The notes under the pieces are model-generated. The model saw only the letters and a program-made list of their open reading frames with translations, had not been told where the DNA came from and ran no database searches. The position numbers were made by a program, and so were the translations under genes. Of a stretch of DNA of 64,000 nucleotides, positions 51,346-60,337 are shown in pieces. Origin of the DNA: Dokdonia sp. PRO95 (GTDB lineage: Bacteria; Bacteroidota; Bacteroidia; Flavobacteriales; Flavobacteriaceae); assembly GCF_000355805.1 (NCBI RefSeq), contig NZ_CM001837.1:1513127-1577126 (forward strand), given 5' to 3'. Numbering within the stretch: the stretch's first letter is position 1; each line of letters begins with the position of its first letter.

Positions 51346-52620
51346 ATGAGAATGACCAAACAAACATTTATCACAGCTTTTGCTTTATTCTCCCTTTTTT
51401 TTGGCGCGGGTAATTTAATCCTGCCATCTTTTTTAGGTTTTAATGCGGGTAGCTCTTGGTTATTTGTATTAGCAGGGTTTCTTATTTCTGCCGTGGTTAT
51501 ACCTATTCTCGCGATTTATGGTCATGCGAGATTGCAAGGGACTTTGATTGATTTTGCAAAAAAAGTTTCACCACTTTTCGCACTTCTATATACAATTGTT
51601 GTTTATGCTATTTCTATAGCATTACCTGGCCCACGAACAGCTTCTGTTACTTATGAAATGGCAATAGCTCCATATTTTGATATTTCTAGTTGGCTGTGGA
51701 GTACGATATACTTTGGGCTAGTCTTGATATTTGTACTCAACAGGTCTAAAATGATGGACCTTGTGGGTAAGTATCTCACTCCTGCGATTCTCATTATTTT
51801 GGCATTGGTGATTGGTATTGGCATATTCGGAGAGTATGAGCCTATGCGTGCATCCATTTTCGATAGTACACTCACTAGCGGAATCTTAGAGGGTTATCAA
51901 ACCTTTGATGCCATTGGAGGAGTCGTGGTAGGCGGTGTTATTGTAATATCTCTTGGTTTTAAAAAGGGCTCCAGTGGTGCAAAGCAACGTTTATTAACTA
52001 GAGCGGGAATCATCGCAGGTATAGGATTATTACTAATTTATGGAGGACTTATCTATCTGGGAGCATTGAGAAGTGGAGGTATAGAGATGACAGATCGCAC
52101 GGCACTTCTCACACTTTTGAGTACAGATACATTAGGGGTTATAGGTACTAAGGTACTTGCTGTATTGGTTGGTTTGGCTTGTTTTACTACAGCTGTGGGA
52201 ATTGTAACAGGGACCGCAGATTTTGTTAAAGGTATCTTAGGTGATTCACAAGTAGCTTATACTATCACAGCAATTCTAGGAGCTATACTTGGGGTGGTGA
52301 TGGGACAACTAGATGTAAATTCTATCATTATAGTGGCTGTGCCAGCACTCATGTTTATCTACCCAATCACCATTGTGTTAATATTACTTAACGCAATGCC
52401 TAGAAGGTGGACATCTCCAGTAGTGTTCAAAGCAGTAGTGATTGCTACCATACTATTTAGCGCACCAGACTTTTGGGCCTCTGTGGGCTTTGGTGATCAG
52501 ATGAAAGTGGTGCAAGAAATGATTCCGCTAGGTACTGTAAGTTTGGGCTGGTTATTACCTGCTATTGTGACGTATGTAGTGGCGAGTGCTATTACGCTTT
52601 CGCGAAAGCGTACCACCTAA
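51346..52620 (+). CDS. brnQ: Branched-chain amino-acid carrier BrnQ
   Basis: LIVCS-family sodium/proton-coupled branched-chain amino-acid importer of 424 residues with about twelve hydrophobic helices. FALFSLFFGAGNLILPSFLG at the N-terminus is the family signature, with GPRTASVTYEMA and AIGGVVVGGVIV further in. The last residues (ITLSRKRTT) are encoded by a palindrome copy read out of the usual phase. It overlaps the convergent ACT-protein gene by 4 bases. ATG 51352 is an alternative start. Confidence 0.93.
   Translation: MRMTKQTFITAFALFSLFFGAGNLILPSFLGFNAGSSWLFVLAGFLISAVVIPILAIYGHARLQGTLIDFAKKVSPLFALLYTIVVYAISIALPGPRTASVTYEMAIAPYFDISSWLWSTIYFGLVLIFVLNRSKMMDLVGKYLTPAILIILALVIGIGIFGEYEPMRASIFDSTLTSGILEGYQTFDAIGGVVVGGVIVISLGFKKGSSGAKQRLLTRAGIIAGIGLLLIYGGLIYLGALRSGGIEMTDRTALLTLLSTDTLGVIGTKVLAVLVGLACFTTAVGIVTGTADFVKGILGDSQVAYTITAILGAILGVVMGQLDVNSIIIVAVPALMFIYPITIVLILLNAMPRRWTSPVVFKAVVIATILFSAPDFWASVGFGDQMKVVQEMIPLGTVSLGWLLPAIVTYVVASAITLSRKRTT
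52595..52610. repeat. AFAKA palindrome copy 16 (coding, out of phase)
   Basis: Perfect CGCTTTCGCGAAAGCG at the very end of brnQ, read as LSRKR rather than AFAKA. It is the only one of the intact coding copies in a different phase. Confidence 0.95.
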
Positions 52621-53273
52621 GATTGTAACTTTTTAATAGTAGAAAATGCACGGTCAACAAGATGGTCTTCTACAAGAATAATGAATTCATTAGTGGTCGA
52701 AATAACCTCTTGTAATGAAATACCTTCCCACGCCAAACGTTTAAATATCTGGTAGTACAAACCTGCAACCGCAGTGTTCCCTTGCGGAAGGCGTATGCTT
52801 ATAGCAGATAAGTTACCCTGAAACCCAAGAATGTTTTCTGTCTTAAAATGATTTCTAATATTTGCCTCCTCACTCGATGAGCTTATGAGTGTGCTTTCAT
52901 GGATACCACGCGTAAACGTGTAAAACACCTGTGTATTTGTGGCAATAGTGCTCAATATTTGAGCGTGATTCTGGATAAGTGTTCCAGAATTTTGAAATGT
53001 AAACACAATAAGCTTAGAGCGTACAGTAATATCACCTAGCGTACTTAGTACTTCCTTTAAGCGTAGCGATTTTTGTGTGTCTGTAGGTGATGCATAACGA
53101 CGTAGCGCCATTAAGATAGCTCCATCTTTTACAGGCTTCTTAAGTAATTGTGAGACCTGAGGATTAAGATTCTCAGCGAGAGCGGCATAGTTAATAATCT
53201 TCTGTGATAATGCCTCTTCTAAGTAAGGTTGCTGTGCGATAATTTCTGATACGCAGTCTGATATAGTGTTCAA
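52617..53273 (-). CDS. ACT-like domain protein divergent from aspartate kinase
   Basis: Protein of 218 residues. The N-terminal half is helical; the C-terminal half (GFQGNLSAISIRLPQGNTAVAGLYYQIFKRLAWEGISLQEVISTTNEFIILVEDHLVDRAFSTI) looks like an ACT-type regulatory domain, as in aspartate kinase. It is divergent from the lysC gene across a 99-base gap, so it may bind amino acids and influence lysine/threonine synthesis; this is inference from position. Convergent with brnQ (4-base overlap). Confidence 0.75.
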   Translation of the reverse strand: MNTISDCVSEIIAQQPYLEEALSQKIINYAALAENLNPQVSQLLKKPVKDGAILMALRRYASPTDTQKSLRLKEVLSTLGDITVRSKLIVFTFQNSGTLIQNHAQILSTIATNTQVFYTFTRGIHESTLISSSSEEANIRNHFKTENILGFQGNLSAISIRLPQGNTAVAGLYYQIFKRLAWEGISLQEVISTTNEFIILVEDHLVDRAFSTIKKLQS

Positions 53274-53372
53274 ATCGTTATATAGTTAACATTTTGTTCA
53301 AAATTAGTCTATTTTCTTCATTTTTATGGTGGTAATCTAACTCTGAAATACTTTTACCTAAAAATATCACGT

Positions 53373-54695
53373 ATGCAAGTTTTAAAATTTGGGGGTACCT
53401 CCGTTGGTTCTATTGAAAATATGATCGCTGTAAGACATATTATTGATACGCCAACTCCTAAAATAGTAGTGCTTTCTGCAATGTCTGGTACTACAAATGC
53501 TTTAGTCCAAATCGCAAATGCCGCAAGAGCATCAAATATTATGGAGGCAAGTGAGCTACGCAGCAGCCTGCAATCAAGGTATGATGATGTAGTGGAGCAG
53601 TTAATTACAGATAAAAGGCTAAAGCCTCTTGTAATAGGATATGTAGACGAAATATTTGCAGAGATAGAGCGACTTTCATCAGAAGACTTTAGTGATCAAA
53701 AAGCTGAGGCAATTGTAGCGCAAGGAGAATTACTTTCTACTTTTATTTTTTGTCATTTTCTAGAGCAAGAAGGACTTAAAGCTGTCTTGTTGCCAGCGTT
53801 AGAATTCATGCGAATTGATAAAGAGCATGAGCCAGATCAATTTTATATCGCACAGAATTTACGCCGAGTGATTGATCAAGTTGATGATAGCGTTGTATAT
53901 ATTACTCAAGGTTTTATATGTCGCAATTATTACGGTCAGATTTCAAACTTGCAACGTGGAGGAAGTGATTATACAGCAACTATTATAGGAGCTGCAATAC
54001 AGGCAAGTGAGGTTCAAATCTGGACAGATATAGATGGCTTTCATAATAACGACCCTAGGGAAGTTGAGAAAACAAAAGCTATAGGTGCACTCTCTTATGA
54101 TGAGGCGGCAGAGTTGGCCTATTTTGGAGCCAAAATCTTGCACCCGCAGACAGTGCAGCCATTACGAGAAGATCGCATACCATTGAGACTTAAAAACACG
54201 ATGGAGCCAGATGCCCCAGGTACAGTAATAACCCATAAATCTGAAGGTGAGGGAATAAAAGCAATCGCTGCCAAAGATGGAATTACAGCACTCAAAATAA
54301 AATCAAGCAAGATGTTACTTGCGCACGGATTTTTAAGTAAAGTGTTTGCAATCTTCCAGCGCTATGAGACATCTATAGATATGATTACCACTTCAGAAAT
54401 TGCGGTGTCACTCACGATTGATGATACTACGCATCTTGATGCCATACAAGCAGAGTTGTTACAATTTGCACAAGTGGTGGTAGATAAAAATCAGACTATT
54501 ATCTGTCTCGTAGGTAATGAGGTAAACCGCCATGCAGATACACATAAGTTATTTCAAGTACTCCAAGATGTGCAGGTGCGCATGATTTCTTACGGAGGAA
54601 GTGATCATAATATATCATTGCTAGTTGCAACAGAAGATAAGCGTAGTGCTCTAGAACTTTTACAGTGTTATGTATTTTCTCTTCCCGTAGCGTAG
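53373..54695 (+). CDS. lysC: Aspartate kinase (monofunctional)
   Basis: Phosphorylates aspartate in the pathway to lysine, threonine and methionine. Protein of 440 residues: MQVLKFGGTSVGS (phosphate site), RGGSDYTATIIGAAI, QIWTDIDGFHNNDPR, then two ACT domains in the last ~130 residues (MITTSEIAVSLTIDDT, MISYGGSDHNISLLV). No homoserine dehydrogenase part is fused. A strong terminator follows. Confidence 0.93.
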   Translation: MQVLKFGGTSVGSIENMIAVRHIIDTPTPKIVVLSAMSGTTNALVQIANAARASNIMEASELRSSLQSRYDDVVEQLITDKRLKPLVIGYVDEIFAEIERLSSEDFSDQKAEAIVAQGELLSTFIFCHFLEQEGLKAVLLPALEFMRIDKEHEPDQFYIAQNLRRVIDQVDDSVVYITQGFICRNYYGQISNLQRGGSDYTATIIGAAIQASEVQIWTDIDGFHNNDPREVEKTKAIGALSYDEAAELAYFGAKILHPQTVQPLREDRIPLRLKNTMEPDAPGTVITHKSEGEGIKAIAAKDGITALKIKSSKMLLAHGFLSKVFAIFQRYETSIDMITTSEIAVSLTIDDTTHLDAIQAELLQFAQVVVDKNQTIICLVGNEVNRHADTHKLFQVLQDVQVRMISYGGSDHNISLLVATEDKRSALELLQCYVFSLPVA

Positions 54696-54720
54696 CAAAC
54701 TAAGAAGTTCCTTTGATTGT

Positions 54721-54754
54721 AAAAGCCCGTTTTTCATATTGAAAACGGGCTTTT
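54721..54754. terminator. Terminator after lysC
   Basis: AAAAGCCCGTTTT, loop TCATATTG, AAAACGGGCTTTT: a 13-bp stem with T-run, between convergent lysC and pepP. Palindrome copy 17 is 10 bases beyond. Confidence 0.85.
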
Positions 54755-54764
54755 GTTATTTGGT

Positions 54765-54780
54765 AGCTTTCGCGAAAGCG
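54765..54780. repeat. AFAKA palindrome copy 17 (intergenic)
   Basis: AGCTTTCGCGAAAGCG, 15 of 16, just after the lysC terminator and 8 bases before the pepP 3' end. Confidence 0.92.
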
Positions 54781-54788
54781 TACTTATT

Positions 54789-56081
54789 TTACTTATTCAT
54801 AAGATCTTCAATCTCCTCAACTGTGATAGGAATGTCACCCATAAGATTTACGGGAGCTCCATTTTCTTGGATGACTAGATCATCCTCTAGACGTATTCCA
54901 AAACCTTCCTTAGGAATGTATATTCCAGGCTCTACAGTAAACACATTGTTTGCTTGCATAGGTTCGTGTAGCAATCCATAATCATGAGTATCAAGACCAA
55001 TATGGTGAGAAGTACCGTGCATAAAATACGTCTTATAAGCCGGCCAGTCTGGATTTTCATTCTGTACATCTGCTTTCTCTAGTAAGCCTAGACCCAATAA
55101 CTCTGAAGTCATTAGTTTGCCCACCTCTACGTGATATTGTTCCCACATAGTACCAGGTACAAGCATTTTTGTAGCCTCATCTTTTACGCGTAGCACTGCA
55201 TTATAAACATCTTTTTGTCTATCAGTAAACCTTCCGTTTACAGGGATTGTTCTTGTCATGTCACTCGAGTAGTTTGCATACTCTGCACCTACATCCATTA
55301 AGATAAGTTCTCCATCTTTACATTGATTGTTATTTTCAATGTAGTGAAGCACGTTTGCATTATTACCAGAAGCTATTATTGGTGTGTACGCAAACTTCTT
55401 AGAGCGATTGCGTAAGAATTCATGCATGTACTCTGCTTCAATCTCATACTCCCAAACTCCAGGTTTTACAAACCCAAGCACGCGACGAAAACCTTTGTTA
55501 GTAATATCACAAGCCTTCTGCATTAGATCTAGCTCGATAGGATCTTTTACAGAACGTAAGCGCTGTAAGATTGGGTTGCTTTTGGCAACACTATGTGCTG
55601 GGTATTTTGCTTTCCACCATTTTGTAAAACGATCTTCTCTTGTCTCAAGTGCTACAGACTGGCGATAGTGTTCATTAGTGTTTACATATACAGTATCTGC
55701 ATACGTCATAAGCTCTGCAAAAACTTTTTCTAAGTCTTGAAGCCAGAAAACTGTCTTAACTCCAGAAGTTGCTAGTGCTTTTTCCTTTGTAAGTTTTTCT
55801 CCTTCCCAAACTGCGATGTGATCATTAGTCTCTGTTAAGAAAAGAATCTCGCGATATTGCTCTTTAGGACAGTCTGGAAATAAAACAAGAATAGACTCTT
55901 CTTGATCAACGCCGCTTAAATAAAAAATATCACGGTGCTGCTCAAAAGGAAGCGTTGAGTCTGCGCTTACTGGGTAAGTGTCATTACTATTAAAAACAGC
56001 TAGACTTTTAGGCTTCATTTGAGCCATAAAGTTCTTGCGGTTTTTTATAAAAAGGGTGTTGTCTATTAAGTCGTATTTCAT
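54789..56081 (-). CDS. pepP: Aminopeptidase P family (Xaa-Pro) metallopeptidase
   Basis: Dimanganese aminopeptidase of the M24B family, 430 residues, releasing N-terminal residues before proline. Metal ligands: LMDVGAEYANYSSDMTRT (two Asp), FMHGTSHHIGLDTHD (His), FTVEPGIYIPKEG (Glu) and IRLEDDLVI (Glu). An N-terminal creatinase-like domain (MAQMKPKSLAVFNSND) precedes. No signal peptide, so cytosolic. Confidence 0.94.
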   Translation of the reverse strand: MKYDLIDNTLFIKNRKNFMAQMKPKSLAVFNSNDTYPVSADSTLPFEQHRDIFYLSGVDQEESILVLFPDCPKEQYREILFLTETNDHIAVWEGEKLTKEKALATSGVKTVFWLQDLEKVFAELMTYADTVYVNTNEHYRQSVALETREDRFTKWWKAKYPAHSVAKSNPILQRLRSVKDPIELDLMQKACDITNKGFRRVLGFVKPGVWEYEIEAEYMHEFLRNRSKKFAYTPIIASGNNANVLHYIENNNQCKDGELILMDVGAEYANYSSDMTRTIPVNGRFTDRQKDVYNAVLRVKDEATKMLVPGTMWEQYHVEVGKLMTSELLGLGLLEKADVQNENPDWPAYKTYFMHGTSHHIGLDTHDYGLLHEPMQANNVFTVEPGIYIPKEGFGIRLEDDLVIQENGAPVNLMGDIPITVEEIEDLMNK

Positions 56082-56321
56082 AATTGTGACCTTTTATACG
56101 GGTATATCTATTATTCATTAATCTACTATTGTAAAAGTACAAATTAGAACATGCTTTTTAATGGCAATAGCATAACAATAATTGACTGTCAATAGCAGTG
56201 TAGAAGAGCATATGAGTTAATTATTGGTTAAAATAACAGCATGAGTTTTAAAAATGAAAGTAATACTATTAAATTTGAAACTAGTTATGTCATTATGAAT
56301 AACTAAATAAAAATTAGAAAA

Positions 56322-57086
56322 ATGAGAAAGCTATTTAAAGTATCGCTAAGTGTAATGTGTATGATTTTTTTGAACTCTTGCAAAGAGAGCTCCCATGAGA
56401 TTGTACAAGACGAACAACGAACATCTGAGGTTATAGAAAACAAAGTCGTAGAAAGTATTATGACTGCCGAAGAACAAGCTGGAATGACTCCTGACGAAAT
56501 TATAAGTCGACTAAAAAAAGGAAATCAGAACTTTGTAGATAATAATTTAACACAACGTGACCACTCGGCGCAAAGGAGAAAAGCCACGATAGGTCAATAT
56601 CCTAAAGCCATTGTGCTTTCTTGTGTTGATAGTAGAGTGCCTGTAGAAGATGTATTTGACTTAGGTATAGGTGATATTTTTGTTGCAAGAGTTGCTGGTA
56701 ATATTGAAAATAGAGACATCGTAGGTTCTATGGAATTTGCTACGGCTGTTGCGGGATCAAAAGTAGTAATTGTAATGGGTCATACTGAATGTGGCGCTGT
56801 AAAACACGCTATAGATAATACGGACGCTGCGTCTATGGGTATGAATTCTCTTTCAAATTTACTTGATGAGATTAAACCATCTGTACTTGCAACCGAGAAA
56901 GATGGCGAGCTATCTTCTAAGAATGTTGTCTTTACTAATAATGTAATTCACAAAAATGCTATCAAAACGGTTCAAGACATCCGAGAGCTATCGCCTAAAA
57001 TGGCAGAAATGGAAAATGATGGTAAGATTAAAATTGTTTCGGCTGTTTATGACATGGAAACTGGTAAAGTAAATTTTATTGATTAA
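56322..57086 (+). CDS. Exported beta-carbonic anhydrase lipoprotein
   Basis: Beta-class carbonic anhydrase (CO2/bicarbonate interconversion) of 254 residues. Zinc ligands and dyad: LSCVDSRVPVEDVF (Cys, Asp-Ser-Arg) and VMGHTECGAVKHA (His, Cys). N-terminal signal peptide ends in a lipobox (FLNSC), so it is probably anchored in the envelope, unlike most cytosolic beta enzymes. It stands alone with a terminator after it. Confidence 0.9.
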   Translation: MRKLFKVSLSVMCMIFLNSCKESSHEIVQDEQRTSEVIENKVVESIMTAEEQAGMTPDEIISRLKKGNQNFVDNNLTQRDHSAQRRKATIGQYPKAIVLSCVDSRVPVEDVFDLGIGDIFVARVAGNIENRDIVGSMEFATAVAGSKVVIVMGHTECGAVKHAIDNTDAASMGMNSLSNLLDEIKPSVLATEKDGELSSKNVVFTNNVIHKNAIKTVQDIRELSPKMAEMENDGKIKIVSAVYDMETGKVNFID

Positions 57087-57125
57087 ATAATGTAGTCTCA
57101 CAATTGATGTTGTAATTGATTTTAT

Positions 57126-57170
57126 AGCTCTCCTAACTTTACTAAGTTTCGGAGAGCTTTTCTTTTTTTT
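57126..57170 (+). terminator. Terminator after the carbonic anhydrase gene
   Basis: AGCTCTCC and GGAGAGCT (8 bp, 17-base loop) followed by TTTCTTTTTTTT, 40 bases past the stop. Confidence 0.82.
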
Positions 57171-57280
57171 GTATTGAGGTTTCCAACCTCTTGTGTATGA
57201 TGACGTGTTAAACAAAAACCAAAAGTTTTCTTAAAATAAGTCCTTTCCGTATTTTCATTGCCTTATAAAATCCAAACCAA

Positions 57281-60151
57281 ATGAAATTACGTTATTTTCT
57301 TGCCTCAAGTGCGGTTCTTTTTGCACTTACTAAAGGGCAGTCACAACAACCAGCGACCTCGATACAATTACAAGAACAGGCAGTGCTTCAAAAAAAGCAG
57401 TCGCTTAGTAACAGTATTGTAAAAAATATCCCTTTTGAAAATATAGGGCCTTCGGTAATGAGTGGTCGTATTGTAGATATTGCAGTAAATCCAGATATGC
57501 CTTCAGAGTTTTATGCAGGCTATGCAAGTGGTGGTTTATGGTATACCAATAATAACGGAACCACTTTTACTCCAGTAATGGATAATGCTCCTACGCAAAA
57601 TGTAGGAGAAGTTACTGTAGACTGGAAAAGCGGAACTATATGGGTAGGTACTGGAGAAAATAACGCGTCTAGATCTAGTTATGCCGGGATAGGATTATTG
57701 AAATCTACAGATAAAGGAGCAACTTGGCAAAATATGGGGCTTATAGACAGTCATCATATTGGACGTATTTTAATAAATCCATCTAATCCTGATGAGGTTG
57801 TCGTAGGAGCATTGGGACACTTATACTCAGATAATGAAGAGCGAGGAATTTATAAAACAACAGACGGTGGTAAGACCTGGAAAAAAACCTTGTTTATTGA
57901 TAATAAAACGGGAATTATAGATATAGATAATGATCCGGCTAATTTTAATTTGATGTATGCCTCGGCATGGCAAAAGGACCGCAAGGCATGGAACTTCGAA
58001 GGAGCGGGTGCTGGATCTGGAATTTATAAGAGTACAGATGGTGGAGATACGTGGCAACAGCTCACTAATTTTCCATCTGGTGATGGTGTTGGTCGAATAG
58101 GGATTGCGGTATATGACCAGAATACGGTGTATGCAGTACATGATAGCCAGTTTCGTCGTGAGGGTGAGGGGAAAAAATCGTCATCAAGTAAATTAGAAAA
58201 AGATGATTTTAAGACGATGTCTAAGGAAGCATTCTTAGCACTAGATGATAAGAAGTTAGAGGACTACCTAAAGCGCAATGGTTTTCAAGAAAAATACCGT
58301 GCCGCAAATGTAAAATCTATGGTACGTCAAGGAGATGTACAACCAGTAGATCTCGCCACGTACTTAGAAACGGCAAATACACAAATGTTTGATACGCCAG
58401 TAGTAGGGGCAGAGGTCTACAGGTCTAATGACGGTGGAGCTACATGGAAGAAAACTCACAAGGGCTATATAGATGATTTATACTATAGCTACGGGTATTA
58501 TTTTGGAGAGATTAACGTAAACCCATCAGATGCTCAAGATATTTACATTTACGGTGTGCCTATTGTAAAGTCTAAAGATGGAGGAAAGACCTTCACAAGT
58601 ATTAATGCTCCTAACGTGCACTCAGATCACCACGCGCTGTGGATTAATCCTAAGAATGAAAAGCACCTTGTAAATGGTAATGATGGAGGTATTAATATAT
58701 CATACGATGATGGTGCTAGCTGGATAAAAGCAAATGATCCATCTGTTGGTCAGTTTTATTTTATTCAAGTAGATAATGAGGAGCCTTATAATATATATGG
58801 AGGATTACAAGATAATGGTGTGTGGGTAGCTCCTAGCACTGCACAAGAAAGTAGAGGCTGGTTACAAAGCGGGCAGTACCCTTGGGAAAGTATCATGGGT
58901 GGTGACGGTATGCAAGTACAAGTAGATAGTCGTGATGCAAATATTGTGTACACAGGATTTCAGTTTGGAAACTACTTCAGGATTAATCGCGAGACGGGAG
59001 AAAACAAGCGATTTGATATAAAGCACACCTTAGGAGAGAAGCCATATCGTTTTAATTGGCAAACGCCTATTTTACTGAGTTCTCATAACCAAGATATTTT
59101 ATATCTAGGAGGTAATAAACTCATGAGATCTATGGATCAAGGTGATAGTTGGACTGCAATAAGTCCAGACCTTACACATGGCGGTAAGCCTGGTAATGTG
59201 GCTTATGGAACTCTTACTTCAGTTTCAGAGTCTCCTTTTCAATTTGGGTTGATATACACAGGAAGTGATGATGGTAAGATTGCTGTAACAAAGAACGGTG
59301 GCAGCGACTGGCAAGTGATAAGTAACACATTGCCTAAAGATTTGTGGGTATCACGTGTCGTAGCTTCAGAGCATAAGAAGGAGCGAGTATATGCTACCTT
59401 AAATGGATATCGCTGGGATGATTTTGCAACATATATCTACGTTTCTGATAATTATGGACAAACATGGAAGAATATATCGGCAGGGATTCCTATGTCTCCT
59501 GTTAATGTGATTATCGAAGATCCTGTAAAAGAAAATATCATTTACGTAGGTACAGATAATGGTGCTTATGTGAGCATGAATGGCGGTGAGAGTTATAACG
59601 CTTTCGCGAAAGCGGTATCAGATAAAACCACTGCGCCACTACCGGCAGTAGCAGTTCATGATATGAAAATACAGAAAAAAGCAAATCACCTATTATTGGG
59701 AACGCACGGCCGAAGCATCTACAGAGCAGATCTAGCACCTATACAGCAAGTAAATACAGGGGCAAATACTCAAATATTTGACATTGCTAGTGTAAGATCA
59801 AGCGGGAGATGGGGCAATAGTTGGAGCAGCTGGTCTGAACCATATGAGCCAAGCGTAGCTATCAATTACTACACAAGCAATGCAAGTAAATTTGCTATGG
59901 TGGTAAAGAACGCAGAAGGTAAAGAAGTGCAGCGAGTGGCATTACTACCTTCGGCGGGACTTAATGTGTTTAATTACGATCTTTCAATTACAGAAAAAGG
60001 AAAGAAGTTACTTGAAAAAGGAAACTCTTCATTAGATATTCAGAAAGCCAAAAGTGGTAAGTATTATCTCCCAAAAGGGACTTATACAGTATCCCTTGAT
60101 GGGGGAGGAGGTAATAGTAATGCAGCGCAAACTACTTTAGAGATTAAATAA
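57281..60151 (+). CDS. VPS10/sortilin-like beta-propeller protein
   Basis: Large exported protein of 956 residues. A signal peptide (MKLRYFLASSAVLFALTKGQS) precedes a beta-propeller region with BNR/sortilin repeats (STDKGATWQNMG, TTDGGKTWKK, STDGGDTWQQL, SNDGGATWKKTH, MNGGESYN). VGTGENNASRSSYAG and VHSDHHALWINP are typical of the bacterial VPS10-domain family, whose role is unknown (some relatives are glycoside-hydrolase-like exoproteins). C-terminal beta domain. Residues 774-778 (AFAKA) come from the palindrome. Confidence 0.83.
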   Translation: MKLRYFLASSAVLFALTKGQSQQPATSIQLQEQAVLQKKQSLSNSIVKNIPFENIGPSVMSGRIVDIAVNPDMPSEFYAGYASGGLWYTNNNGTTFTPVMDNAPTQNVGEVTVDWKSGTIWVGTGENNASRSSYAGIGLLKSTDKGATWQNMGLIDSHHIGRILINPSNPDEVVVGALGHLYSDNEERGIYKTTDGGKTWKKTLFIDNKTGIIDIDNDPANFNLMYASAWQKDRKAWNFEGAGAGSGIYKSTDGGDTWQQLTNFPSGDGVGRIGIAVYDQNTVYAVHDSQFRREGEGKKSSSSKLEKDDFKTMSKEAFLALDDKKLEDYLKRNGFQEKYRAANVKSMVRQGDVQPVDLATYLETANTQMFDTPVVGAEVYRSNDGGATWKKTHKGYIDDLYYSYGYYFGEINVNPSDAQDIYIYGVPIVKSKDGGKTFTSINAPNVHSDHHALWINPKNEKHLVNGNDGGINISYDDGASWIKANDPSVGQFYFIQVDNEEPYNIYGGLQDNGVWVAPSTAQESRGWLQSGQYPWESIMGGDGMQVQVDSRDANIVYTGFQFGNYFRINRETGENKRFDIKHTLGEKPYRFNWQTPILLSSHNQDILYLGGNKLMRSMDQGDSWTAISPDLTHGGKPGNVAYGTLTSVSESPFQFGLIYTGSDDGKIAVTKNGGSDWQVISNTLPKDLWVSRVVASEHKKERVYATLNGYRWDDFATYIYVSDNYGQTWKNISAGIPMSPVNVIIEDPVKENIIYVGTDNGAYVSMNGGESYNAFAKAVSDKTTAPLPAVAVHDMKIQKKANHLLLGTHGRSIYRADLAPIQQVNTGANTQIFDIASVRSSGRWGNSWSSWSEPYEPSVAINYYTSNASKFAMVVKNAEGKEVQRVALLPSAGLNVFNYDLSITEKGKKLLEKGNSSLDIQKAKSGKYYLPKGTYTVSLDGGGGNSNAAQTTLEIK
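59599..59614. repeat. AFAKA palindrome copy 18 (coding)
   Basis: Perfect CGCTTTCGCGAAAGCG in the VPS10-like gene, in the AFAKA phase. Confidence 0.95.
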
Positions 60152-60171
60152 ATAAAAAAATAAGATTTTTT

Positions 60172-60201
60172 AAAACCCTGTGCCTAGTGTGCGGGGTTTT
60201 T
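60172..60201 (+). terminator. Terminator after the VPS10-like gene
   Basis: AAAACCC pairs with GGGTTTT around an inner segment, followed by TTTAA. Moderate strength. Confidence 0.6.
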
Positions 60202-60321
60202 AATTTTAAAAAGGTACTGATTATCGAAGAGATGATGGGATTCTTACTTACGTGAGGCCTGTTCATAAGTTTAAAATGTCATAGTAAATGTTACAGCACT
60301 AAGTTCTTATGGATGAAATCA

Positions 60322-60337
60322 CGCTTTCGCGAAAGCG
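60322..60337. repeat. AFAKA palindrome copy 19 (intergenic)
   Basis: CGCTTTCGCGAAAGCG extended to a perfect 24-base palindrome at 60318-60341 (outer arms ATCA and TGAT), upstream of sdhC. Confidence 0.95.

Noticed and set aside
54739-54981. Plus-strand open frame containing AFAKA after lysC
   Set aside because: It lies antisense to pepP and starts in the lysC terminator; the AFAKA arises only from palindrome copy 17.
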